Shown here: positions 1 to 5,740 of the stretch, piece after piece | Numbering within the stretch: position 1 is the first letter of the stretch | Layout of the letters: each line of letters starts with the position of its first letter | Source of the DNA: an uncultured Burkholderiaceae bacterium | GTDB lineage: Bacteria; Pseudomonadota; Gammaproteobacteria; Burkholderiales; Burkholderiaceae_C | Length of the DNA: 6,077 nt | Reading direction: 5' to 3' | Assembly: GCA_938022295.1 (NCBI GenBank) | Contig: CALIDR010000016.1 | Span: 1 to 6,077, forward strand | The notes under the pieces: model-generated | The model's database searches: none | What the model saw: only the letters and a program-made list of their open reading frames with translations | What the model was told of the DNA's origin: nothing | Position numbers and translations under genes: made by a program

Positions 1-247
1 CCGCGGCGATCGCCGCCGCCCACAGCGGCAGCAGCACCAGCGAGTGCGTCGGACCCTGGTGCCAGTCGGCGAGGAAGCGCAGCGGGTCGAGTGCGAAGGC
101 GGCGAAGTCGACGTCCGGGAATGCGCCGGCCGCGGCGCCGAGCGCGAGTCGCTCGCGCGGCGCGAGCGTGGCCGGCGCGGCGGCGCGCCGGGGCGCGACG
201 GCGCACGCGGCCAGCGCGCCGAGCAGCGCGTGGGTCACGGTGTCCAT
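1..247 (-). CDS. YdjM-like membrane metal-dependent hydrolase, N-terminal fragment
   Basis: This is the first 82 codons of a gene running off the left edge, so its C-terminal part is missing. The translation opens MDTVTHALLGALAA, has FPDVDF at residues 42-47 and WHQGPTHS at 61-68. An early TH-A-x-x-G, a PD-x-D and an H-x-G-x-THS motif are the hallmarks of the YdjM/DUF457 family (PF04307), inner-membrane proteins annotated as metal-dependent hydrolases. His6, Asp44, Asp46, His62 and His67 are the likely metal ligands, by family analogy. Hydrophobic stretches at about 7-18 and 69-81 fit membrane segments. The ATG at 247 was chosen because the family normally starts with this motif. It lies 28 bases after the TetR/COQ9-like gene and is probably last in, or internal to, the same operon. 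The true substrate of the family is poorly known. The family call is firm; the biochemical role is not. Confidence 0.85.
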   Translation of the reverse strand, partial: MDTVTHALLGALAACAVAPRRAAAPATLAPRERLALGAAAGAFPDVDFAAFALDPLRFLADWHQGPTHSLVLLPLWAAAIAA

Positions 248-275
248 CGGCGCCTGGCCGCCGCCGGCGGGCCGC

Positions 276-860
276 TCAGCCGGGCAGCCAGCGCGCCACG
301 CGCTCGGCCGCGGCGAGCCGGCGGTCGAGGAAGGCGAGCGTGCGCTCGGCGCCTGCCGACCCGTCGCGCAGCCAGTGCACGAACGTGGCGACGAAGATCG
401 CGCTCAGCGCGGCCTCCTCGGCCTCGCGCCGCCAGCCCGTGCCCGGCAGCGCCGCCACTTCGCGCAGCCACTGCACGGTGCGGCTGATGCGCAGCAGCGC
501 CTGCACCTGCAGGTGCACGTGCTCGGGCTGCAGCTTGTAGCCCACCATCTGGCGCGCCAGCGCCCGGTGCGGCGCGAGCGCGCCGAGCCAGGCCGCGACC
601 GCGCCGTGCAGCCGCCCGCGCGGCGACATCGCACCCCATCCGGGCGTCTGCGCGGCGGCGAGCAGCGCCCGGTCGGCGCGGTCGAACCAGGCCTCGGCCA
701 CGGCGTCCTTGTGGTCGAAGTGGCGCGCCACGTCGGCCAGCGTCACCCCCGCCGCGCGCGCCACCTCGTGCAGGTGCACCGCATCCCACCCGCGCAGCGC
801 GGCGAGCTGCAGCGCGGCGTCGACGATGGCGTCGGCCTGCGGGTCGGGCGGGGCCGGCAT
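276..860 (-). CDS. TetR-like / COQ9-like protein
   Basis: The protein has 194 residues. Residues 12-58 look like a TetR-type N-terminal DNA-binding domain: a first helix, then LHEVARAAGVTLADVARHF with the A-x-x-AGV turn, then the usual HFDHKDAVAEAW-like third helix. The rest is alpha-helical. Its C-terminal part (an EHVHLQVQALLRISRTVQWL-type helix, RREAEEAALSAIF, a W-x-x-DGS-AGAERTLAFLDRRL tail) resembles COQ9-type proteins, which share the TetR fold but bind lipids in ubiquinone synthesis rather than DNA. It could therefore be a transcriptional repressor or a COQ9-like lipid-binding factor; I cannot decide from sequence alone. The ATG at 860 was chosen because it starts just before the TetR domain. 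The same frame stays open far upstream, but there it lies antiparallel-free inside pyrC and reads as a shadow of it. It starts 32 bases after pyrC and ends 28 bases before the YdjM-like gene, so it is probably cotranscribed with both. Confidence 0.75.
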   Translation of the reverse strand: MPAPPDPQADAIVDAALQLAALRGWDAVHLHEVARAAGVTLADVARHFDHKDAVAEAWFDRADRALLAAAQTPGWGAMSPRGRLHGAVAAWLGALAPHRALARQMVGYKLQPEHVHLQVQALLRISRTVQWLREVAALPGTGWRREAEEAALSAIFVATFVHWLRDGSAGAERTLAFLDRRLAAAERVARWLPG

Positions 861-892
861 CGCTTCGTCCGCGGGGGCGAGCGGCCGCGCCG

Positions 893-1924
893 CTACACCA
901 TCCGCCACGCCAGCGTCTCGCCGCCGCGCAGCGGCTCGAGCACGGCGTCGCCGAACGGCACCGTCTCGGGCAGCGTCCACGGCTCGCGCTTCAGTGTGAC
1001 GGTGCCGCGGTTGCGCGGCAGGCCGTAGAAGTCGGCGCCGTGGAAGCTCGCGAAGCCCTCGAGGCGGTCGAGCGCGCCGGCGGCCTCGAACGCCTCGGCG
1101 TAGAGCTCGAGCGCGCACAGCGCCGTGTAGCAGCCGGCGCAGCCGCAGGCGTGCTCCTTCAGGTGCTTGGCGTGCGGCGCGCTGTCGGTGCCGAGGAAGA
1201 ACCGCCGGTCGCCCGAGGTGGCGGCGGCCACCAGCGCCTGGCGGTGGCGCTCGCGCTTGAGCACCGGCAGGCAGTACCAGTGCGGGCGCAGACCGCCGGC
1301 GAAGAGCGCGTTGCGGTTGTACAGCAGGTGGTGGGCGGTGATCGTGGCGCCGGTGGGCCCTTCGGCGGCGCGCACCCACTGCACCGCGTCGGCCGTCGTG
1401 ACGTGCTCGAGGACGATCTTCAGCGCCGGGAAGTCGCGCCGCAGCGGCTGCAGCACGCGCTCGACGAACACCGCCTCGCGGTCGAAGACGTCGACCGCCG
1501 GGTCGGTGACCTCGCCGTGCACGAGCAGCGGCAGGCCCTCGCGCTGCATCGCCTCGAGCGTCGGGTACGTCCTGCGGATGTCGGTGACGCCGGCGTCGCT
1601 GTGCGTCGTCGCGCCGGCCGGGTAGAGCTTGACGGCGACGACGCCGGCCTCCTTCGCGCGCCGGATCTCGTCGGGCGGCAGCCGGTCGGTCAGGTACAGC
1701 GTCATCAGCGGCGTGAAGTCGGCGCCTGCGGGCAGCGCGGCCCCGATGCGCTCGCGGTACGCCGCCGCCATCGCCGCCGTCGTCACCGGCGGCTTCAGGT
1801 TCGGCATCACGATCGCGCGCGCGAACTGGCGCGCGGTGTGCGGCAGCACGGCCGCCAGCGCCGCGCCGTCGCGCAGGTGCAGGTGCCAGTCGTCGGGGCG
1901 GGTCAGCGTCAGGGTGTCGCGCAT
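893..1924 (-). CDS. pyrC: Dihydroorotase, class II (E. coli PyrC type)
   Basis: PyrC catalyses the third step of de novo pyrimidine synthesis, the reversible cyclisation of N-carbamoyl-L-aspartate to L-dihydroorotate, in the cytoplasm. The 343-residue length fits the class II family (about 345). The binuclear zinc site is complete: WHLHLRD with His14 and His16, the carbamylated Lys99 in VVAVKLYPAGATTHSDAGV, His136 in LLVHGEV, His174 in VLEHVTT, and Asp247 in FLGTDSAPH. MPNLKPPV (40-47) and ITAHHLLYNRN (195-205) are also typical. The ATG at 1924 gives the normal N-terminus; the frame is open for about 2 kb upstream, but that extension overlies the exporter gene and has no homology I can recognise. 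It starts 14 bases after the exporter stop codon, so it is probably cotranscribed with it. There is no good Shine-Dalgarno sequence before it. I see no attenuator or PyrR-type leader. Confidence 0.97.
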   Translation of the reverse strand: MRDTLTLTRPDDWHLHLRDGAALAAVLPHTARQFARAIVMPNLKPPVTTAAMAAAYRERIGAALPAGADFTPLMTLYLTDRLPPDEIRRAKEAGVVAVKLYPAGATTHSDAGVTDIRRTYPTLEAMQREGLPLLVHGEVTDPAVDVFDREAVFVERVLQPLRRDFPALKIVLEHVTTADAVQWVRAAEGPTGATITAHHLLYNRNALFAGGLRPHWYCLPVLKRERHRQALVAAATSGDRRFFLGTDSAPHAKHLKEHACGCAGCYTALCALELYAEAFEAAGALDRLEGFASFHGADFYGLPRNRGTVTLKREPWTLPETVPFGDAVLEPLRGGETLAWRMV

Positions 1925-1938
1925 CGGCCGATTCTCGG

Positions 1939-3801
1939 TCAGGCGCCGCCGGCGGCGGGCAGCGGCGCGGCGTCGGCCATGCGGTCGATGTCGCCGCCGC
2001 TTTGCTGCAGCCGCCACATGCGGGCGTAGACGCCGTCGCGCGCGAGCAGCTCGGCGTGGCTGCCCTGCTCGACGATGCGCCCGTGCTCGAACACGACGAT
2101 GGCGTGCGCGTCGACGACGGTGCTCAGCCGGTGCGCGATGACGAGAGCCGTCTTGCCCTGCGCGGCGCTCTTGAGCTCGGCCTGGATCGCGCGTTCGTTG
2201 GCCGAGTCGAGCGCCGAGGTCGCCTCGTCGAAGATCAGGATCGGCGGGTTCTTCAGCAGCGTGCGCGCGATCGCCACGCGCTGCTTCTCGCCGCCGGAGA
2301 GCTTCAGGCCGCGCTCGCCGACCATCGTGTCGTAGCCGCGCGGGGTGGAGGCGACGAAGTCGTGGATGTGCGCCGCCTTGGCGGCGGCGATCACCTCGTC
2401 GCGGCTCGCGCCCGGGCGGCCGTAGGCGATGTTGTACTCGACGGTGTCGTTGAACAGCACCGTGTCCTGCGGCACGATGCCGATCGCGCGGCGCAGGCTC
2501 GCCTGGGTGACGGTGCGGATGTCCTGGCCGTCGATCGTGATGCGCCCGCCGGTGACGTCGTAGAAGCGGAACAGCAGCCGCGCCAGCGTGCTCTTGCCGG
2601 CCCCCGACGGGCCGACGACGGCCACCGTCTTGCCCGCCGGGATCTCGAACGAGACGTGGTGCAGGATCGGCCGCGCCGGCTCGTAGGCGAACGAGACGTC
2701 CTCGAAGCGCACGACGCCGCGGGTGACGACGAGATCCGGCGCGCCGGGCGCGTCGGCCACCTCGCGCTCGCGCTCGAGCAGGGCGAACATCTTGTCGAGG
2801 TCGGTCAGGCTCTGCTTGATCTCGCGGTACAGCACGCCGAGGAAGTTCAGCGGGATGTACAGCTGGATCATGAAGGCGTTGATCATCACCAGGTCGCCGA
2901 GCGTCATCGTGCCGGCGACGACGCCGGCGGTGGCCCGCCACAGCATCGCCACCAGCGCCACCGCGATGATCAGCTGCTGGCCGGTGTTCAGCAGCGACAG
3001 CGTGCTCTGGCTCTTCAGCGCCGCGCGGCGCAGGCGCTCGAGGTTCTCGTCGTAGCGCCGGGCCTCGAAGTCCTCGTTGTTGAAGTACTTGACGGTCTCG
3101 TAGTTCAGCAGCGAGTCGATCGCGCGCGTGTGGGCGCTCGCGTCGAGCTCGTTCATGCGGCGGCGGAACTGGGTGCGCCACTCGGTGACGACGACCGTGA
3201 AGGCGACGTAGACGACGAGCGCGGCGAGCGTGATCCAGGCGAACGCGGGGTCGAACTTCCAGGCCAGGAAGCCGAGCACGAGGCCGACCTCGATCAGCGT
3301 GGGCAGGATGCTGTAGAGCGAATACGAGATCAGCGAGTGCACCGCGCGCGTGCCGCGCTCGATGTCGCGCGTCATGCCGCCGGTCTGGCGCTCGAGGTGG
3401 AAGCGCAGCGACAGCGCGTGCAGGTGGCGGAAGACCTGCAGCGAGATGCTGCGCGCCGCGCCTTCGGTGGCCTTGGCGAAGATCAGCTCGCGCAGCTCGG
3501 TGAACAGCGTCGTCGACAGCCGCAGCGCGCCGTAGGCCACGATCAGGCCCGCCGGCACGACGAGCAGCGCGGCCGCGTCGCCGGGCCGGATCGCGAGGCT
3601 GTCGACCAGGTTCTTCAGCAGCACCGGCACGCCGACGTTGGCGACCTTGGCGGCGAGCATGAACGACAGCGCCAGCGCCACCCGCCAGCGGTAGTGCCAC
3701 AGGTACGGCAGCAGCCGGGCGAGGGTGCCCCAGTCGGAGCGGCGCTGCGCCGGGTCGGCCGCGTGCAGCGTGGCGGTGGTGTCGCGGGCGAGCGCGCGCA
3801 T
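1939..3801 (-). CDS. Atm1/HMT1-type ABC exporter, fused permease and ATPase
   Basis: This 620-residue half-transporter fuses a six-helix exporter domain (about 1-330; likely membrane segments near 41-62, 79-97, 157-182, 185-207, 268-289, 302-324) to an ATPase domain (about 363-600). The ATPase has A-loop Tyr373, Walker A GPSGAGKST (397-405), Q-loop Gln445, signature LSGGEKQR (501-508), Walker B ILIFDE (521-526), SALD (529-532) and H-loop His557, so it should be active as a homodimer. The family (mitochondrial Atm1, bacterial NaAtm1, Hmt1) exports glutathione-linked compounds and helps with iron-sulfur precursors or heavy metals. Tyr198, Arg209, Arg213, Asn272, Gln275 and Gly322 line up by spacing with the glutathione pocket of NaAtm1 as I remember it. 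The frame extends to a TTG at 3834, adding 11 residues; I prefer the ATG at 3801 because the extra residues look non-conserved and overlap the promoter of the divergent gene. Neither start has a good Shine-Dalgarno sequence. It heads the pyrC gene cluster. Confidence 0.93.
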   Translation of the reverse strand: MRALARDTTATLHAADPAQRRSDWGTLARLLPYLWHYRWRVALALSFMLAAKVANVGVPVLLKNLVDSLAIRPGDAAALLVVPAGLIVAYGALRLSTTLFTELRELIFAKATEGAARSISLQVFRHLHALSLRFHLERQTGGMTRDIERGTRAVHSLISYSLYSILPTLIEVGLVLGFLAWKFDPAFAWITLAALVVYVAFTVVVTEWRTQFRRRMNELDASAHTRAIDSLLNYETVKYFNNEDFEARRYDENLERLRRAALKSQSTLSLLNTGQQLIIAVALVAMLWRATAGVVAGTMTLGDLVMINAFMIQLYIPLNFLGVLYREIKQSLTDLDKMFALLEREREVADAPGAPDLVVTRGVVRFEDVSFAYEPARPILHHVSFEIPAGKTVAVVGPSGAGKSTLARLLFRFYDVTGGRITIDGQDIRTVTQASLRRAIGIVPQDTVLFNDTVEYNIAYGRPGASRDEVIAAAKAAHIHDFVASTPRGYDTMVGERGLKLSGGEKQRVAIARTLLKNPPILIFDEATSALDSANERAIQAELKSAAQGKTALVIAHRLSTVVDAHAIVVFEHGRIVEQGSHAELLARDGVYARMWRLQQSGGDIDRMADAAPLPAAGGA

Positions 3802-3803
3802 CG

Positions 3804-3812
3804 TGTGAGAAT
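3804..3812 (+). promoter_or_regulatory. Candidate extended -10 promoter for the thioesterase gene
   Basis: TGTGAGAAT matches the extended -10 form TG-N-TATAAT, with GAGAAT sharing three of six bases with TATAAT, in a segment unusually poor in G+C for this window. No -35 box is visible 17 bases upstream (the bases there are cgcggg). A start near 3819 would give a leader of about 15 bases to the ATG at 3834. The site sits within the only 32 bases between the two divergent genes, so it would also influence the exporter. Prediction by eye only. Confidence 0.35.
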
Positions 3813-3833
3813 GAACCGGTCGTCGAACCCTCA

Positions 3834-4256
3834 ATGATGCCCATGTCCACCGACTCGCGCCCGGCCGGCGTCGCGCTGCCCACCGACAAGGAGCTGGTGA
3901 TGCGCGTGATCCCGATGCCCGCCGACGTCAACGCCAACGGCGACATCTTCGGCGGCTGGGTGATGGCGCAGGTCGACCTGGCCGGCGCGGTGCTGCCGGC
4001 GCGCCTGGTGCAGGGGCGCATGGCCACCGTGGCGGTGAACCAGTTCGTGTTCAAGCAGCCCGTGCGCGTGGGCGACCTGCTGAGCTTCTACGCCGAGATC
4101 GTGCGCATCGGCCGCACGTCGATCACGGTCAACGTCGAGGTCTACGCGCAGCACCTGTCGACGCAGCACGACGTCGTCAAGGTCACCGAGGCGACGCTGA
4201 CGTACGTGGCCACCGACGCCCAGGGCAAGCCGCGGCCGGTGCCGCGGCCGGCCTGA
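3834..4256 (+). CDS. yciA: Acyl-CoA thioesterase, YciA/hotdog family
   Basis: The protein has 140 residues and forms a single hotdog domain of the YciA/BACH type, which hydrolyses acyl-CoA thioesters to free acid and CoA in the cytoplasm, usually as a hexamer. The diagnostic stretch is PADVNANGDIFGGWVMAQVD at residues 29-48. Asp37 after NANG is the family's catalytic acid, and the following IFGGW begins the central hotdog helix. VAVNQFVFKQPVRVGD (about 66-81) is the second family block, ending in the GD turn. Three in-frame ATGs occur at 3834, 3837 and 3843; none has a clear Shine-Dalgarno sequence, so the exact start is open by three residues and the longest form is given. The first ATG shares base 3834 with a possible TTG start of the divergent exporter. 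The gene stands alone on this strand and converges on the gene ending at 4291. The physiological acyl-CoA cannot be told from sequence. Confidence 0.92.
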   Translation: MMPMSTDSRPAGVALPTDKELVMRVIPMPADVNANGDIFGGWVMAQVDLAGAVLPARLVQGRMATVAVNQFVFKQPVRVGDLLSFYAEIVRIGRTSITVNVEVYAQHLSTQHDVVKVTEATLTYVATDAQGKPRPVPRPA

Positions 4257-4261
4257 CGAAC

Positions 4262-4282
4262 CGTCGCGCAGCGGGCGCGACG
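4262..4282. terminator. Candidate bidirectional hairpin between convergent genes
   Basis: CGTCGCGC, a five-base loop AGCGG, then GCGCGACG form a perfect 8-bp GC-rich stem. It lies 5 bases past the thioesterase stop and 8 bases past the stop of the opposing gene ending at 4291, in a 34-base convergent gap. There is no run of T on either side, so it is not a classical intrinsic terminator. It may still pause polymerase or protect 3' ends. A competing GACGC-CGCA-GCGTC stem (4279-4292) overlaps its right arm. Confidence 0.45.
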
Positions 4283-4290
4283 CCGCAGCG

Positions 4291-5289
4291 TCAGCGCGTT
4301 GGCGCGCTCGCCGGCCCGGCGGCCGGAGCGCTGAACGTGAGCGGCCCATGGGCCGCCGCACTGCCCGTGTGCGGCCGCAGACGCGCGATCAGGTCGTCGA
4401 TGTACGGCCGGTCCTTGGCGCCGCTGCGCGTGCTCGGGAAGTACAGCATCCACAGGTTGGCGTAGTTCAGGTCGGCGCGGTAGTCCTCGACGAAGACGGC
4501 GAAGCGCTCGTCGGCCGACAGCCGGCTGTAGTTCAGCAGCGGCAGGTCGTACGGGTCGAGCCAGAACGAGAAGTACTGCAGCGCGCCGTCGGGCAGCGCA
4601 CGCGACTGCACGAGCACGAACAGTCGGCGGCTGTCGGGCTCGTGCCTGAGCACCTGTATCGTGAACTGCCGCCTCGTCCCGGCGCGCGCCGGGTCGTCGC
4701 CGCGGTACGGCGCGTCCGTCTCGACGCTCGGCGGCGAGGCGCCGTCGTAGAGGTACGAGAAGTCGACGTACCAGGCCTGCCGGAAGCCGTCGACCTCGAG
4801 CACGGCCGCCTGACGCTGCTTGACCTCGCGCGCAATGCGATCGAGCTCGGCGCGCAGCCGGCGCCGGTCGGCGTCGGGACGGGCCTGCATGAGGCGGTCG
4901 AGGTCCCAGAACAGCGGGCTGAGGTTCAGCGAATCGTGGAAGTTCAGCGTCAGCATCTCGAGCGCGACGAGGCGCTCGTCGACGTTGTCGGACCCGGGGT
5001 CGAGGTAGCTGCCGAGCAGGCGGTCGAACAGGCCGCGCCGCACCTGGGTGTCGGCTTCCTCGCGCTTGTTGAGCAGCTCGATGTAGAGGCGGAACTCCTG
5101 GTTCTCGCGCGCGAGGCGCTCGGCCGCTTCGCGGCTGGCCTGTGCCTCGACGGCGACTTGGCGCTGGTAGAGGATCGGCGCCATCACGAGCGCCAGCGGC
5201 AGCGCGCCGCGCTCGACGAGCCAGCGCAGGAAGGCGAACAGCCGGGCGCCGGGCGAGGTCTCGTCGGCGGCGGGAGACGGCGTGGTCAT
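4291..5289 (-). CDS. Membrane-anchored coiled-coil protein of unknown function
   Basis: I do not recognise this 332-residue protein. A disordered, Pro/Ser-rich start (1-14) precedes a hydrophobic stretch at about 28-41 (GALPLALVMAPILY) that could be a single, rather short, membrane segment. Next come charged heptad-like residues at about 42-80 with many Ala, Glu, Arg and Gln, suggesting a coiled coil. The region around 85-135 (LFDRLLGSYLDPGS, LEMLTLNFHDSLNLSPLFWDLDRLM) is helical. Residues 165-285 form a mixed domain rich in aromatics (QAWYVDFSYLYD, ALQYFSFWLDPYDLPLLNYSR, DLNYANLWMLYFPS) that looks folded and conserved. The last 25 or so residues are Ala/Pro-rich and low complexity. No catalytic motif is evident. 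It begins 18 bases after the small exported protein, so they are probably one operon. No strong ribosome-binding site precedes its ATG, which hints at translational coupling. Codon use matches the neighbours, with no sign of recent transfer. Confidence 0.8.
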   Translation of the reverse strand: MTTPSPAADETSPGARLFAFLRWLVERGALPLALVMAPILYQRQVAVEAQASREAAERLARENQEFRLYIELLNKREEADTQVRRGLFDRLLGSYLDPGSDNVDERLVALEMLTLNFHDSLNLSPLFWDLDRLMQARPDADRRRLRAELDRIAREVKQRQAAVLEVDGFRQAWYVDFSYLYDGASPPSVETDAPYRGDDPARAGTRRQFTIQVLRHEPDSRRLFVLVQSRALPDGALQYFSFWLDPYDLPLLNYSRLSADERFAVFVEDYRADLNYANLWMLYFPSTRSGAKDRPYIDDLIARLRPHTGSAAAHGPLTFSAPAAGPASAPTR

Positions 5290-5307
5290 GCGCGCGCAGC
5301 GTTTCGA

Positions 5308-5640
5308 TCAGCGGCGGATCAGCGCCGCCCCGCCCGGCGGCACCTCGAAGTCGGCTCGCACCGGCGGGTCGGCCACCGGCACTTCGGCACTTGCGCCTTC
5401 CACGGTCAGCGTGCAGCGGCCGCTCGCCGGATGGGTCAGCACGTACTGGCCCTGCGGGCCCGAGAAAGCCCTCACTTCCTCGCCGCCGCAGACGAGCGAC
5501 ACCGGCACCCGGGCCAGCGGCTGGCCGCCGCGGGTCAGCGTGCCATGAATGGCCCCGGCGTGGGCCGACAGCACCGCAAGCGCGCAGCAGGCGGTGCCCA
5601 CCGGCCAGCGCAGCCGCCGGCGCGGATTTCCCAACGACAC
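5308..5640 (-). CDS. Small exported protein, carboxypeptidase-regulatory-like domain
   Basis: The protein has 110 residues from a GTG start at 5640. That start was chosen over the ATG at 5676 because GAGGAG lies 8 bases before it and because it gives a textbook signal peptide: basic RRRLR (7-11), a hydrophobic core (about 13-24), and a cleavage site after AHA or AGA (28 or 30). There is no lipobox cysteine. The mature part of about 80 residues reads IHGTLTRGGQPLARVPVSLVC, then a GPQGQYVL turn (61-68), which is the pattern of a carboxypeptidase-regulatory-like/Ig-like beta-sandwich (G-x-L ... G-x-P-L ... V ... G-x-Y). Cys51 and Cys76 could form a disulfide in the periplasm. Such domains typically bind or scaffold and have no enzymatic activity of their own. 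It leads the unknown 332-residue gene by 18 bases. Its role is unknown; I infer that it works with its neighbour at the cell envelope. Confidence 0.8.
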   Translation of the reverse strand: MSLGNPRRRLRWPVGTACCALAVLSAHAGAIHGTLTRGGQPLARVPVSLVCGGEEVRAFSGPQGQYVLTHPASGRCTLTVEGASAEVPVADPPVRADFEVPPGGAALIRR

Positions 5641-5648
5641 GACCGTCT

Positions 5649-5654
5649 CTCCTC
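5649..5654 (-). promoter_or_regulatory. Shine-Dalgarno site deciding a GTG start
   Basis: GAGGAG on the minus strand is followed by AGACGGTC (8 bases) and then the GTG at 5640. It is the strongest ribosome-binding site I see in the window. It lies inside the longer reading from the ATG at 5676, which has no comparable site, and so supports the shorter protein. Confidence 0.75.
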
Positions 5655-5693
5655 GTCCGCGGCGCGCCCAGTGCACCGGGTCACCGATCGGCG

Positions 5694-5722
5694 ATTCTGG
5701 ACACGAGCGCCGGCCTTGGCAA
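5694..5722 (-). promoter_or_regulatory. Candidate sigma70-type promoter for the exported/membrane gene pair
   Basis: On the minus strand TTGCCA (5722-5717, five of six to TTGACA) is followed after exactly 17 bases by CAGAAT (5699-5694, four of six to TATAAT). A start near 5687 would give a leader of about 47 bases containing the GAGGAG ribosome-binding site. It sits in the 100-base gap between the SDR stop and the exported-protein gene, where a promoter is expected. The ATG at 5676 would lie very close to this start, another reason to prefer the GTG. Prediction by eye only. Confidence 0.55.
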
Positions 5723-5740
5723 CCGGGCAGCGGTCGACGC

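Noticed and set aside
1923..1938. ATCGGCCGAT palindrome and a small CCGA/TCGG hairpin around the pyrC start, with GAGAAT resembling a -10 box
   Set aside because: The stems are short, no -35 box lies at the right distance, and the 14-base gap is more simply read as an operon junction.
1040..2029. 329-codon plus-strand frame opposite pyrC
   Set aside because: It is antisense to a complete pyrC with all metal ligands, and its product shows only compositional bias.
2002..3837. 611-codon open frame on the plus strand opposite the ABC exporter
   Set aside because: It is dominated by Arg, Ala, Gln, Asp and Val without any domain, as expected for the antisense of a high-GC gene. The minus-strand exporter has every family motif.
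1925..4054. Upstream in-frame extension of pyrC giving a 1053-residue fusion
   Set aside because: The extra part is an Arg/Ala-rich out-of-frame shadow of the exporter gene. PyrC has its normal N-terminus at 1924 and the usual family length.
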